Part shown: positions 45,586 through 57,038 of the stretch, one piece after another | How positions within the stretch are numbered: position 1 is the stretch's first letter | How the letters are laid out: each line of letters starts with the position of its first letter | Source of the DNA: Ophioceras dolichostomum | Lineage: Eukaryota; Ascomycota; Sordariomycetes; Magnaporthales; Ophioceraceae | Direction of reading: 5' to 3' | Assembly: GCA_003049485.1 (NCBI GenBank) | Contig: PYST01000041.1 | Location: 62,001-126,000, forward strand | Length of the DNA: 64,000 nucleotides | Made by a program: the position numbers and the translations under genes | The notes under the pieces: model-generated | Databases searched by the model: none | The model's input: only the letters and a program-made list of their open reading frames with translations | What the model was told of the DNA's origin: nothing

Positions 45586-48495
45586 CTACGTCCGCGCCAA
45601 CACCGCCGCACGAAGGAACGGCCACGGCAAGAGCCGGAAGCCCTTGCCGTCGTTGTCGTCGCCCTTGCCCTTGCCCTCCACCTCCTCCCACCCCTCCTCC
45701 TCCTCCCGGGGCCAATCGCTCCCTCCGCTTCCCTCCTCCTCCTCCCTCTCCACCGCCCGCAGGCCTCTCTCGACCCGCCCAAGCCCCTCCTCCACCGCCG
45801 CCCAGAACCGGTCGAAATCGTAGGGCCCCCGGCCCTCCACGTCCTCGTCGTCGTCGTCGAGGCCCGCTGCGCCCGACGCGCCGGCCCCGCCTGCGACGAG
45901 GTCCGGGAAGAACCTCGCCAGCGTCCCGTCCAGTTTGGCGGCGACGACGCGCCACGTCGCCGACCTGTCCGGGTCCATGCCCGCCGCCACGACCGCCAGC
46001 TTCGCGAGCTCGAGGACGCGCATGCCCAGGACGTCCGACCTGCCGCCGCACTGGGTCGCGCGCACGACCGACCCCGCCTCAGAGGGGGCCAGCCAGGCGA
46101 GGGCGCGGGACCGGGGCACGACGGCGGGGAAGCGGTCCTCGAGGGCGCGGGCGAAGGAGGCGAGGCCGGGGAGGCCGAGGGTGAGGAAGTTGAGGCGGGT
46201 GGCCTCGGAGAGCTCGGTGACGAACCACCAGGCTGCTAGGCCGCGAAGCATTGCCGGGAGGCGGGCGGCGAGGTGGTCGTCGTGGTGGTCGTCGCCGGGC
46301 GAGGCACGCAGGGCCGAGAAGAGGTGCGAGATGAACGCGCTGGCTGTTAGGAAGACGAGCATGCCTGTCTCGGGGTCGATGATGGAGGTGGCCGTGGAGA
46401 ACACGAGGGCGGGGAGGAGGGGGCGGAGCGGCTGCTGCTGCTTGCCGTCTTTGGCTGTTGTGCGCGGGAGGTAGGACGGGTCGAAGACGAAGGTTGGGGG
46501 TGTGTCGATGAAGGGGTGCGCGTCGTCGTCGACGTCTTCGGCGAAGGGGGGCGTGACGACGCCGAAGTCTTCATCTTCGACGAGAGGGGGCGCGCCGTCG
46601 GCGTCTTCATCTTCGTCGACAATGAAGACGGGCTCAGGCTCCAGCTCCTCCTCGGGCTCGACGAAAGGCTCGGGCTCCGGCTCGACCTCCGGCTCCGGCT
46701 CCTGCGACTCTGGCTGTGACTCCGACTGCGGCATAGCATCGGCGAGCACTCCCGCGTTAGGGCTAGGGGCCGCGAGCCACCCGTCCATGTGGTTGGGGGC
46801 TGCGGGCCATGCCGCCAAGTGAGGGTTGACGCTGCCATTGGGGAATGTGACGGGCGTGACGGTCGGGAGGACAACGACGGTGGTGACAGTGTTGTTGATC
46901 GCCGTGTTAGCTGCTCCAGTAGCGTCGTTGACGTTGGTGGTGATGTTGATACTGCCATTGCCATTGCCATTGCCGTCGTTGTTGTTGGCGTTGCCGTGGA
47001 CGCCCAGCCAGCCGAGGAGAGGGGGAGGAATATTTGTGTCGTGAACGCCGTTTCCGGCCACTGCATTGCCACCGACGTTATGGACACCATCATCAGCGAA
47101 CTCGATGTCGTCGGCGGTTCCCTCCGAGGCGTTCTGCTCGTCGTCATCAGCCTGTTTGGCATCGGCATTGTTGGCATCGGCATCGTCGGCGTCAGAGTCG
47201 TTGGCATCCGCCTCGTCGGCGGTGATAGTGCCATTGCCTTCGCCGTTGTGGGCGTCATTAGTAGCCTCGATGTCCTCGCCGCTTCCGATCCAGGCGGTGT
47301 GTAGCCAGGCAGCGGTTCCGTTCCAGGCGTTGACCCCATCACCGGCCTCGCTGGCATTGGCCTGGTCGGCGGTGGCAATACCATTGCCGTCGTCGCTGTG
47401 GACATCACCAGTGGCCTCGTTGACGTTAGCATTTTCGTCCCAGGCGGCGGTTTCCCAGGCGGCGGTTCCGTTCCAGGGGCTCACTACATCAGCAGCCTCG
47501 GTGACATTAGCGTAGTTGATGGTGGTAATGTTAACGGTATTGGCGGCATCCCAAGAGACACGGATCCAATCCAGCTGTGTGGCCGACTGGATGGCGGCAG
47601 CAGCAGCGGAGGTGGTGGGATTCACGGCCAAGCCAGGATTGGTCAGGGCCAGCTTCTCCATCAGGGCATCGAGATCCCGCATGTCCTCGTAGTGCTGGGG
47701 GCTCTGGGCATCAAGCCACGCCTCGATCTTGGCGTACTTGTCCTGGCCGTGCTTGCGAGACTCCTCGTACTGGGACCAGGCGACGTCGTCGCGCACCTTA
47801 ACCACGGCGAGGCCGCTCTCGAACTTCTCAGCGTTCTTCTTGAGCTTGAAACGCTCCGTGATGCTGGAGTCGTAGGCCATGAGGGTGTTCTTGAAGACCT
47901 CCGCGTCCGTGCGAAGGTTGGTGGGGTACTCGTCGGCTCGGAGGCCCTTCTTGAGGGTCATGACGAAGAAGCCACCCACCACGACCTGCTGCGTGCCGAC
48001 GCCGGGGGCATTGCCCGGCGAGGGCCGAAGATCCTGGCTGGCATAGAAGCCCTCCATGCTCGGGAAGGCCTGCTGGAACGCCTCAGCGGCGTTGTTGACG
48101 AAGTCCGCGATGATGGACTCGGTATGGACACCAGGACGGTCAAAGACGGCACGCCAAACGTCGGGGAAGGCGGAAGGCAGCAGTAGGTCCAGAAAATGAA
48201 GCCGCTCGTCGTAGACTCCCCCGTGGATCAGCTTGAAGGCCGGCCCGAAGAAGTTGAAGTGGCACTGCAGGAGGTCGCTGGCCTGGAAGGAGCGGTGGCA
48301 GCCGGGGGTGGACACCACCACCTTGGTCTGCACGTAGGCCGCGAAGCAGTGCAGCTGGTAGAACATGTAGGCGGCTTTGAGCTCGCCGTCCGTCAGACCG
48401 GCCTCGCCGATATCGATCCGGTGCTGGATGTTGAAATGGTGGTTGGGATCAAAAGGACCCAGGCGGTCGGAGCTGATGGTGTTGAACTGCGACAT
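45586..48495 (-). CDS. large orphan protein with acidic/Asn-rich low complexity
   Basis: A 969-residue single exon. Residues 1-300 are ordered-looking (RLGPFDPNHHFNIQHRIDIG, VVVGGFFVMTLKKG) with no recognised domain. Residues 341-390 and 391-432 form an imperfect 50-residue repeat starting WNGTAAW, rich in Asn, Asp, Ala and Thr. Residues about 435-545 are further low complexity. A Glu/Pro run (EPEPEVEPEPEPF) and Asp-rich stretches follow. The C-terminal 260 residues are Ala/Leu-rich and helical with an acidic end. There is no signal peptide or obvious membrane span. The ATG at 48495 is the natural start. The whole frame is open for 2.9 kb, so it is real, though the function is unknown. Confidence 0.75.
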   Translation of the reverse strand: MSQFNTISSDRLGPFDPNHHFNIQHRIDIGEAGLTDGELKAAYMFYQLHCFAAYVQTKVVVSTPGCHRSFQASDLLQCHFNFFGPAFKLIHGGVYDERLHFLDLLLPSAFPDVWRAVFDRPGVHTESIIADFVNNAAEAFQQAFPSMEGFYASQDLRPSPGNAPGVGTQQVVVGGFFVMTLKKGLRADEYPTNLRTDAEVFKNTLMAYDSSITERFKLKKNAEKFESGLAVVKVRDDVAWSQYEESRKHGQDKYAKIEAWLDAQSPQHYEDMRDLDALMEKLALTNPGLAVNPTTSAAAAAIQSATQLDWIRVSWDAANTVNITTINYANVTEAADVVSPWNGTAAWETAAWDENANVNEATGDVHSDDGNGIATADQANASEAGDGVNAWNGTAAWLHTAWIGSGEDIEATNDAHNGEGNGTITADEADANDSDADDADANNADAKQADDDEQNASEGTADDIEFADDGVHNVGGNAVAGNGVHDTNIPPPLLGWLGVHGNANNNDGNGNGNGSINITTNVNDATGAANTAINNTVTTVVVLPTVTPVTFPNGSVNPHLAAWPAAPNHMDGWLAAPSPNAGVLADAMPQSESQPESQEPEPEVEPEPEPFVEPEEELEPEPVFIVDEDEDADGAPPLVEDEDFGVVTPPFAEDVDDDAHPFIDTPPTFVFDPSYLPRTTAKDGKQQQPLRPLLPALVFSTATSIIDPETGMLVFLTASAFISHLFSALRASPGDDHHDDHLAARLPAMLRGLAAWWFVTELSEATRLNFLTLGLPGLASFARALEDRFPAVVPRSRALAWLAPSEAGSVVRATQCGGRSDVLGMRVLELAKLAVVAAGMDPDRSATWRVVAAKLDGTLARFFPDLVAGGAGASGAAGLDDDDEDVEGRGPYDFDRFWAAVEEGLGRVERGLRAVEREEEEGSGGSDWPREEEEGWEEVEGKGKGDDNDGKGFRLLPWPFLRAAVLART

Positions 48496-48659
48496 GACGA
48501 AGATGGTCGAATGACGAGGCCGTAAAGCTATTCAAGTCAGGAAAAGAAGGAACCGAATCTCGTTAGGATCTTGCTCATTGACGTAGATTGCCAATGCGTA
48601 CTGCGAAGGATAGGGGAGGACCCCACGTACAAGATGTTATGGTAGAGTCAGGAGATTAG

Positions 48660-49390
48660 AGAAGGAGCGAATCTCGAGATAGGAAGCGAGGTCCTCTGGA
48701 TGTCGATAATGATTGGTGGGTGGCCGAAATGATTCTTTTCGGCTGGATAGCTGGAGACAGGAATCAAATGGCGCGATAATTCTCGAGGCTGCAGGCAAGC
48801 AGAAATCGAGAGATCTCAGAATGCTTCTGGTAGGTGGTAGATAGGGGGAGAATATCAAAAGGAAGTAGCGATGGAATCTCGTGGGCTGGGAAGCGGGAGA
48901 AAATCAAAAGACGTGACGATTCTCGCGGGCTGGAAGCAACAGAGAGCGGCAGAAAAAGAGAGATATCGAGCGGCTTCTGTGCGAAAAGGAAGCAGAAAGC
49001 AGCGGAAAAAGAGAGATCTCGAGCAGATTCTGTGTAAAAGGGGAGCTGGAATCGCAGAAGGTGTCGAGATAATTCTCTTGAGATAGGAAAGGGAAAAGAT
49101 ATCAAAAGACGTCGTGCTTCTCGCCGGCTGGAAACAGAAATCAAAGAATTGGTAAGGATTCTCGTGCGCTGGGACAAAGAATCAAAAAGATCTGCGAATC
49201 TTCTGGCAAGCTCAGAACAAAATCAAATGGACTCGGAGACGTATCCCTGGAGCGTACAGATGATCTTTATGAAAGCGAGAGCTGGATGTTGGCTGAGGAA
49301 TTCTCGAATTCAGTCGGCGGTCGGTGCTGGAAGAAGACAGAATCTGTGAGCAGAATCAAATTTGGTGGGAAGGTATTTTGATTCCCGAGG
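48660..49390. repeat. degenerate tandem repeat array
   Basis: Repeated blocks with the core ATTCTCG(n)GGCTGG and AGAAATCAAAAGA, or close variants, recur every roughly 55-90 bp. Examples lie near 48775, 48868, 48918, 49072, 49115 and 49158. Spacing and sequence are drifted, which suggests an old array. Confidence 0.6.
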
Positions 49391-50377
49391 AGAAAGTTGT
49401 TGTGGGAGGTGCAAAGAAACGCGGTCAGGCGGCAGGGGCGAGGGGGGTATAAACAATGAATGCCCTGGGACCACGCCAGTGAGGGGGGCGGGAAAACAAC
49501 GACCGTTGGCTGGGGCGCGTCTGTTGGGAGCAGGACGCGTCTGGAGGGGAGGACGTCATCACGAGGGGGCGGGTGTAGGCTGAGAGGCTGGGGGGTGTAT
49601 TCCTGGACTGGATGGCGCGAGTCCAGCAGCCACTCCTTCCCCACCACGCCAGCAGGTAGTGAAGAGCCTTCACGGGAGACGATACCAGTCCACCGACGTC
49701 AGGAGAGATGCCAGGGTGCGTTCTGGTTTTTTGCAGCTGCCCTGCAACTAATATCGTGATTGCTTCGTCTTGCATCCTAGAGCTACTGTGGAAAGCGGAA
49801 GTGGCGAGAATCTTTGACATGGAGAGCAGCTGGCCGGCCGGAAGTCGTTATCGTCGCCTGTTAGACGGTTCAACATTGCGTTGATTTAAACCAGACATGA
49901 AGTGATAGTCAAGCTTGAGGTTGGTTGACTACATCTGAGACGCGTAGGGATTTGCCTAGTACAGTCGGCATAAGCTTCTGGCGCTATACCCATGGCCGCG
50001 ATTTCCAACCGCGGATCTCGCAAGCCACTGGCCTTGTCTCCCTACTTGGGAAAAAAAAAACTAGCAAGAAGATATTCCGTATCGATCGACTTGGGGGGAA
50101 GCTCCGTCTCTTGGTATCCGCGGAGACAGACGCCACAGGGGAGAGGCCCATCGCTGTGGCCGAGATAGCATGAGAAGGAGCGTCGAGTTCTCTGAAGGTT
50201 TCTAGAAATACATATTGATCATGAAACAAGGCCGCAGACCCTGGTCGTGCAAGCTCGGGAGGAAATAGGAAAAAAGGAAAAGAAAAGATAAAGAATGCCA
50301 AAGGAAGAAAAAGAGAGAGCGAGAGAAAAGCCTAAAAAAGAGCGGTTGCGGTAAGTCACCCTTATCCACATTTGCTT

Positions 50378-50448
50378 TGGTGTTGATTCGAACTCAGGTC
50401 ACTCGGCAATGCAGCTGAACACTTGAACCGCTGCGCCACGTTGCTCCC
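50378..50448 (-). ncRNA. tRNA-derived relic or SINE head
   Basis: The reverse strand reads TGGCGCAGCGG (box A consensus) and, about 40 nt later, GAGTTCGAATC (box B). It resembles a Pol III internal promoter. The arms beyond the T-loop do not pair into a sound cloverleaf and no 3' acceptor complement to GGGAGCAA follows, so it is not an intact tRNA. Confidence 0.5.
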
Positions 50449-51972
50449 ATTGCTGAATATCGACGATGTTGAAAGACAGGCACGGTGGCGCCGATTATAT
50501 GGCGTAGTTGGATGTCGAAGGCGGGGTAGCTAGTCCCAGACGCGTCGAGCATAGTCGAGCGTGTCTTATCTGGTATCTCCAGCTGCCAAGTGCGAGGGAT
50601 GCATGCGCCTGGTGACTGAGAAACCTCGGTAGATGTTCACTGGGCTGCCACTCCATCAGTACGGTCCAGATCTTTGGGAAACTGGCTAGAGAATATCCAA
50701 GCACGATGGCCATCAAGCCTATCCGCCGTGTTATCGCGTGCCGTGGCTAACAAACGGGGATGGACGGCTAAAATGGCGGCAGGCCAGGGAGAGAATGTGG
50801 CTCCCGTCCACTTGGACTTTGACGAAGATGTAGGGTGTTGATGGCGCTCCTTTGCAGCTTTGCCCAACAAGACGCGAAGCGGCCAGGCCGGCTCTAGTGG
50901 AAATTGATCAAAGCAGAAAGGAAGCTCCTGATTCCGAGCGGGTTATCCACGTTTTTCTCGAAGGCACGGAACCAGAAAGGCAAGGCAGATCCGCGGGAGA
51001 TGAGGAATTTTCAGCAACTAGGAAGCTGGGGGAAAGGCGTGGAAGGAGAAAAGAGAGAGTACATAGGAAAAGAGAGAGGGAGGGGGCTTTAGGCAGCAGC
51101 TTTATCACGCAACTGCCACGGGCAAGAAGAGTGACCCGGTGTTCGTGACAGTTGGAATCAGGAGTGACCAGGTGCAGAGAGACAGGGACTGGAAACTAGG
51201 CGCCAGTTACGTTCGCCCACCACGGGGGGATGGTTGTGAGTTCATGCCTTGGTAGCCTAGAGGCACTACAGCACTTCGTATATATGCAGGCCCCTAGGTC
51301 TCATGGGCTATCGCCCTGCCTCTTCTCCTCGAGGAGGTTGATAGATTCAGTGGTTCCATCTCGATAGTCTACCTGCCAGGAGCTGAGCGGGTTTTTTTTT
51401 TTTGTTTCGAAACAACTTCGGAGCGTCGGAAACAAAATATGCAGGCACTGTTCACGCGGTACTTCCACTCATACAGTTGCCGAGCTGTTTTGCTCCGAGC
51501 TACGGGGAAAGGGGGCCGTTGATGATGTTGAAGTTGAAGTTGAGGCTGAGTTGAGGTGACGTCCTGGATCCTGTCACGTGGCCATGACAAGGGGCTTCGC
51601 AGAAGAATGTGGAGGTGGACCCAATTGAGGAATTTCATTGGACAAAGACTCCAACAGCCTCAACAGGGGGATGGAGAAGAACGTGGCCCGTGCCTCTTGA
51701 GCACTGGACCCGCGCAGCGCAATTCGGCAGCTGCTTTTCGGGACCGCACTTTCTTCCACCGAAACGAATGAGTCGCATATCATCCGGGAACCGCTGAGTG
51801 GGTGGATGAAGTTATTTGATGACCTGAGTCGGGTGTCGTGCTTTGCCTTTTCCTTGATCTGACTCGACTTGCCTGGACACCTAAACTCTGTCACATCAAT
51901 TGTGCGCGGTAGCAATAAAGCTTCAAGCCCCTTTTTGATCTCGAGCTTTTTCTCCTGGGGGGTTGGTTCACT

Positions 51973-52286
51973 GGCACGGAGGTCGGTTGCAAAAGTGATG
52001 AGAATGAAGAACGGACAGTACGGTCACGTAGAGTCACGTGTGTTAAGTGTACTGGTATAAGCTTCCGTACTGTAACTGTGCTGGTGTAAGCTTCCGTACT
52101 GTAACTGTACTGGTGTAAGCTTCCGTACTGTAATGCCCCTAAATTCCTCGGCGATTTTAGGTTGTCTGCCCCTGAACGGTTTCGCTAAACGCATTCCTTT
52201 ATAGAGGGATTGCTACCAAGAATCGTGGTACGGACCATTTTTCCCATGTATATTTTCTCAACACTTTTGCAACCGACCTCCGTACC
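51973..52286. mobile_element. MITE-like element with ~25-32-bp terminal inverted repeats
   Basis: The left end (51973-52004) and the reverse complement of the right end (52255-52286) share GG(C/T)ACGGAGGTCGGTTGC plus AAAAGTG(A/T)TGAGAA. The interior is noncoding and holds three 29-bp tandem repeats. Length 314 bp with no ORF, so a nonautonomous DNA transposon is the natural reading. No clear target-site duplication is visible. Confidence 0.65.
52050..52135. repeat. 29-bp tandem repeat, three copies
   Basis: The unit resembles TACTGGTGTAAGCTTCCGTA, followed by CTGTAACTG. Copies are at 52050-52078, 52079-52107 and 52108-52135, with one or two differences each. They lie inside the inverted-repeat element. 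Confidence 0.85.
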
Positions 52287-53087
52287 TAAGTTCCTCAAGT
52301 GTTAGATGTTGATTTTCGGTACGGGAATCAAGGAGTTGCGTGTAAGCTTCTTTTCTCCGCCCTCATCGGTGTTAGAAGTAACTAACTGGTTGGTACAACT
52401 GGTTGGTGCACACCATGTGCAACCGCGTAGTTCGTTGGAGAGGAAATATTCGTGGCATCAAACGATCTCGAAATTCCACTCATTCACTACCGGCCCGAAA
52501 TCTCCAGAGATCAATTTACCAAAATACAGCCCGAGCGAAGGAATACAGATACACCTGCAGAAACAAGACCCGAGCCGACATTCGATGTGTGCGAAACCCA
52601 ACCCAAGTTCCCTGTGACCTGCCCCACGATTTTATCGGCAGCATCGGGTCGTCCCCACCCTGCTTGCTTACCTAAGCACGTGAATCGATCAACCCTGCCA
52701 GTGCCGCCATCGCGCAACGACCTCCAACCACAAATCCCACCAAGACAAGCAAAGAGCCGTAGAGACCTCGTGCGATTCGATTGCATCCTACCAGCATCAG
52801 AACCCTACAGAACAACCAGACCAAGGCCCCGTCGATTCATTGACCTACCTAGCCCACCATCGCATAATATTTCCCAATCTTTGACGAACTCGTTCTCGAC
52901 CGAGGAAATTCTCCTCTTCCCGCCGCCGCCGCTCAGGCTTGCGAGCCGCCGTACCTCTCCTCACTGTCATTCGTTCCTTGCGAAGCTTCATCGAGTCTCC
53001 ACACCAGCCACCCACCACCACCAACAGCCGCACACACAGATATTCGCAACCTCACGACACAGAAGGAGAACAAAAAAGGCCGACAAA

Positions 53088-54797
53088 ATGTCGCTTCCAC
53101 GTAGGGCGCCTTTCCTTTTCTCGTAATCTCCTTTCCCCGTGATGTAGTGCTGGATGGCTGGCGTGCCCCGCCTACAAGCCGAAGCCGCAGAGCAGCGAGC
53201 ACTGGTGTCGCCGTCCTCGTGCGTGTTCATTTCCAGATAGCTAACCTTGGAGATGGGGGAGAGGGAGAACAGTTACCGCCGCCGAGGAGGAGACCTACAA
53301 GGCCGTCATCGACAACATCCTTGCGACCGCCGATCTTGAGACTGTCACCCGCAAGAGGATCCGCGCCGGTCTGGAAACGGCTGTGGGCAGGAGCCTGGGC
53401 GAGAAGAAGGTACGTTGTCCTGTCCCGGTTGATGCCACCTCCGGAGACAGAGCACGGAGCTTCCTCTCTAGCCGTATCTTCCTCCGCCGTCTTTTCTTCG
53501 CGGATGCCGCCTTTGTTTTCTCCCGCCGCCCAGTTGTGCGACCATCCGAGCTTCAGGCAGCTTTCGGGCACCTCTGCGACAAGCTGGTCCACAATAGCGG
53601 CTTCTCCCTATTGTCACGATCGTGCTTCCCTATTGTTCCAATGACCTTAACCTATTGTCTCTCTGTTGTCTCCTACTATCTACAAATGCACCCAATGCCT
53701 TCATCTTCCTCCATGGGGATCAACCCCCCTTTACCCCAATTTTCCTGCACTCTTGCTCCCGTCCACAATGCATGTGGCCCGCCGCTGCGGACCTTATCCC
53801 AGACATTGCATACACGACCACCCCTCCAGCACTCCGTCTATATCCTTGGAGCACAGTCATAATATTCATGAACATTCTTTGCATGCGATACTAACTCCAG
53901 TCACACCCTCCTCCCAACAGGAAGCTATCAAGCGGCTAATCGAAACCCGATTCGATGCCATAACCTCGGCGAACGGCGCCATGCCAACTCCTCCCACCAT
54001 GCCCCTCCTCCCCAGCGACGGAGTCCGCCCCTCCCCAAAGCGCGACCACAACGAGATGATGAACGGCCACGGCCACCGCGGCGTCAAAGAAGAAAACGAA
54101 GACGACGACGAGGATGAGGGCGAAGAAGACCAGATCCGGGTCTCCCTCCCCCCGGCCAAGAAGAAGCAGAAGCGAGAATCCTCGCTCGACGACGACGCCA
54201 AGCTGGCCGCGCAGCTGCAGGCGCAGGAGAACCAGCTCGCGCGCGCGCGCACCACGCGCGGCGGCGGCTCGGCCAAGCCCGGAAAGGCCAACACTAAGAA
54301 GAAGCGGTCGCCCAAGAAGAAGTCGAAGGCGAAGGCCTCGGAAGATAGCGACGGGGAGGGCAGCGGCGGCGATGGGGCCGCGCCTGAGAAGCGCAAGGCC
54401 GGCGGAGGGTTCCAAAAACCGTTCAACCTGAGCTACAGCCTTGCGTTGCTTTGTGGAGAGTCTGTGGTATGTTTGTTTGTTCCCTGTCTCTCCCCTTCTT
54501 ATCAGCCCCGCACACTCCTCTCCCTCCTCCTCCTCCTCCCATAGAAGCATCCGTCAATAGTTAGGTAGCCACACACACTTACTAACTCTTCTTCTCCTCC
54601 TTGTACAGCTACCCCGTCCGCAAGTCGTCAAGAAGCTGTGGGAGCACATCAAGGCGAACAACCTCCAAGACCCCAAGGACAAGCGCCAAATCATATGCGA
54701 CGACGCCATGCACGCAGTGTTCAAGCAGGCCAAGGTCGACATGTTCCAGATGAACAAGATGATCGGCAACCACCTGTACCCCGTCGAAGAGGAGTAG
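53088..54797 (+). CDS. DEK_C and SWIB/MDM2 domain nuclear protein (UAF30/TRI1-like)
   Basis: Four exons: 53088..53100, 53273..53409, 53921..54466, 54609..54797; 294 residues. Exon 1 is only 13 nt (MSLP plus one base); all joins keep frame. Intron 2 is long (511 nt) with a CTAAC branch site and CCCAACAG acceptor. Residues about 10-60 (YKAVIDNILATADLETVTRK, then IKRLIETRF) form a DEK_C-type helical domain. A basic, Lys/Ser-rich linker (PPAKKKQKR, TKKKRSPKKKSK) contains nuclear import signals. Residues about 217-294 form a SWIB/MDM2 domain (LPRPQVVKKLWEHIKANNL, QDPKDKRQI). Yeast UAF30 is a subunit of the RNA polymerase I upstream activating factor, and TRI1 is its paralogue. Which role applies here is not shown. 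Confidence 0.9.
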
Positions 54798-57038
54798 CGA
54801 AGGAGCAATCAGATAGTAGCAGCATGATTACCTGCAGCTCCGTTTGTCGCCTATCCCTCCTCCTTTCCGAGAGATAGAGAAAAACGAGGTTTGGGTATTG
54901 GTTGGATGGTACCTACCTCTAGCTGGGTAGGTATGTGTTAGCATCCCCATCTCTCCTTCTCTACATCACCCGAAGAGTCCGACATGGCGGGCAACGGCGT
55001 GGCAGTCGGTGGTGGGCTTTGAAATTCTTTTCGGCGCGGCGTTTGGTAAATAATGTGTTCATCATTGGTTTTTTCCTTCTTTCCTTTTTCTTTGCGCGCT
55101 TTTTTTTTGGTTCCTGTCTCTTTTCATAGGTAGTCTTCTATGGACGGACATAACCCTAACACCACCCACCTGGTTGTCGGAATGCTTTCCCTCTTCTCTT
55201 TACTACCACTTTACGAAGATGGCAGACATGGGACATATTGAAGCCCCCCAACCCCCAAAGCTTCTCCCGGAGCCCCCCCACATATGTTCTAGCATTGGCC
55301 CCAAAGTTTTTCATCCTTCTCTTAGTTTTCTTCCCATTTTCCTCTCCGTCTTCGGCGGGCGGAGTTCTGGTTGGTACACTTCAGGAGAAACTCTTTCCAG
55401 ATCTCGGGCCATTTAAGGTACCTTCAGGTTACTAACTGCCCTTTTGTGTTATTGCGTTTTGGATTTGGGTTTCCTTTTTTGGTCTTGCTTTCTTTTTCTT
55501 TCCTTTTCTTTTTCATGCTTCGACGAGTGGAACACACAGATTGGTGGAAATCACCACGTGGGACCGCCGTTTTATCCTGCATTTCTTCCCACCTCGCCTT
55601 TCCCATGGCCAGTCGAGATAATTACGGGGATATGAGTCCACACCAAATGTCCGGCTGGAGGACCTACAGAGCCCTTGTTCTCGACGGCCTAATGTTTGGA
55701 AGGGCGAAGGGAGGGGGTGGGGGGTTGGTTACATGACAGGAGCTGTCAGAGCTCTCTCAGTATTCTTGGCCACAGGGATGGATAGTACACACTTGCCGGG
55801 AGGAGAAAGAGACTAAGGAGATTGCTTGCTCTCCCTATATCTCTCTTTCTCTCTCTTGGGCCGTGCATTGGTCGGTTTGGAAAGGACATAAGGCCACTTG
55901 GCTTATTGACACTTTTAACAACATTGCATAGTTCCTGGTTCTTGGGATGGCGATGGGTGGCCGCCTCAGATCAGATAGGACGGTACATAACAAATCAGAA
56001 CAAGCCACCGTTGACCTACACGTGCCCAGGTGTTCGTGCTTTGCTTGTAGAATGTACCGTAGTTTGTCGGTAAAGAATATTCGTTCGCTAAGCGAAAGTC
56101 AAGTTTCCCTACCTTGACAGGCAGAGGCATTGCGTAGCGGGACGCTTCTCGGCCGACTTTTCAGGCGTAGCAAACACTTCAAGTCCAACAGAGCCACATT
56201 CTGGACAGTCTTCCCCAGCTCAACTACACCAGACTGCTCATCCAAAGCCGTCCAGCACTGACGAAGCCAAGAAAGGAAAAATAACGACCATACTGAGCCA
56301 CATCGTATGTCAAGTTGCGAGGATTATTCGCAGTCATCACATCACTTCGGTGCTCCGAAGTTCGGTGTGACTCCCAACCTAAGCTCCGACCCCGCTGAGC
56401 CACATTGTCGTCTGTAACGGCGGAGACTCAGTCAGGTACCCGATACCTCAGCCTCCGTTTTTCTGCCCATCGCAGCAGAAACAAAAGCAGTAAATTGCTT
56501 CGCTAATGGCCAGGTTGTATCCGTACGGAGGATAGTGGCGGAAATATAGAAGCGGCGAGAACAAAGTAGATGAGGGCGTTGATTTGCACTCACACCTGGT
56601 ACCCTGGACCTGACCATCCCGCATCGTGGCTGACAGGGGTGTGGCGAATGCCCCACTCGGGGTTGATGTGGAATTTGGCGGGGCATCCAGCTGGAGCAGT
56701 CGACATGTTCATTCTCGGTACCTTTTTATTTATGAGACCTACTACATCTCAATCAACGCGTCCTCCACCACGAGCAGCCGTCCGTCAGTTTGTTTTATTT
56801 AGTGTTCCTCCAACCCTTGCGTGGCAAAACATCCCACGCCATATCGTTTCCTGTCTTCGACGAATTCTATAGAGACCTTCTTCCTCCCATCGCGTACGAT
56901 AGTGACAAACTCTACTCTCCCCCACGCAGGAGGCCCATCGGATCAAACACGCTGTTTTAGAGCTTCCACGAGCTCCCCGAGAAACCCCCCCCCCGAGCAA
57001 ACTTCAGGACAAACACAGCTCAGAAAGGCTGCAAGACA
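54798..57038. other. intergenic region, 2.2 kb
   Basis: It contains a perfect 7-bp hairpin ACTTCGG-tgct-CCGAAGT (about 56345-56362). A box-A-like TGTGGCTCAGCGG lies on the minus strand near 56393-56406, and a second TGTGGCTCAG near 56295-56305. A TTCGCTAAGCGAA palindrome lies at about 56083-56095. The last 300 bp are the promoter and leader of the RING gene. No gene is supported. Confidence 0.55.

Larger units (their letters stand above)
48496..53087. other. repeat-rich intergenic block, 4.6 kb
   Basis: No supported gene. It contains a degenerate repeat array (about 48660-49390), a tRNA-derived relic (about 50378-50448), and a 314-bp inverted-repeat element with internal tandem repeats (51973-52286). 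Its last 650 bp form the leader of the SWIB gene. Confidence 0.6.

Noticed and set aside
51190..51260. Possible tRNA in the sequence around GTTGTGAGTTCATGCC
   Set aside because: No box A at the right distance and stems do not pair.
56290..56406. Two TGTGGCTCAG box-A-like sites on the minus strand
   Set aside because: No matching box B at tRNA spacing and no cloverleaf; noted only as intergenic content.
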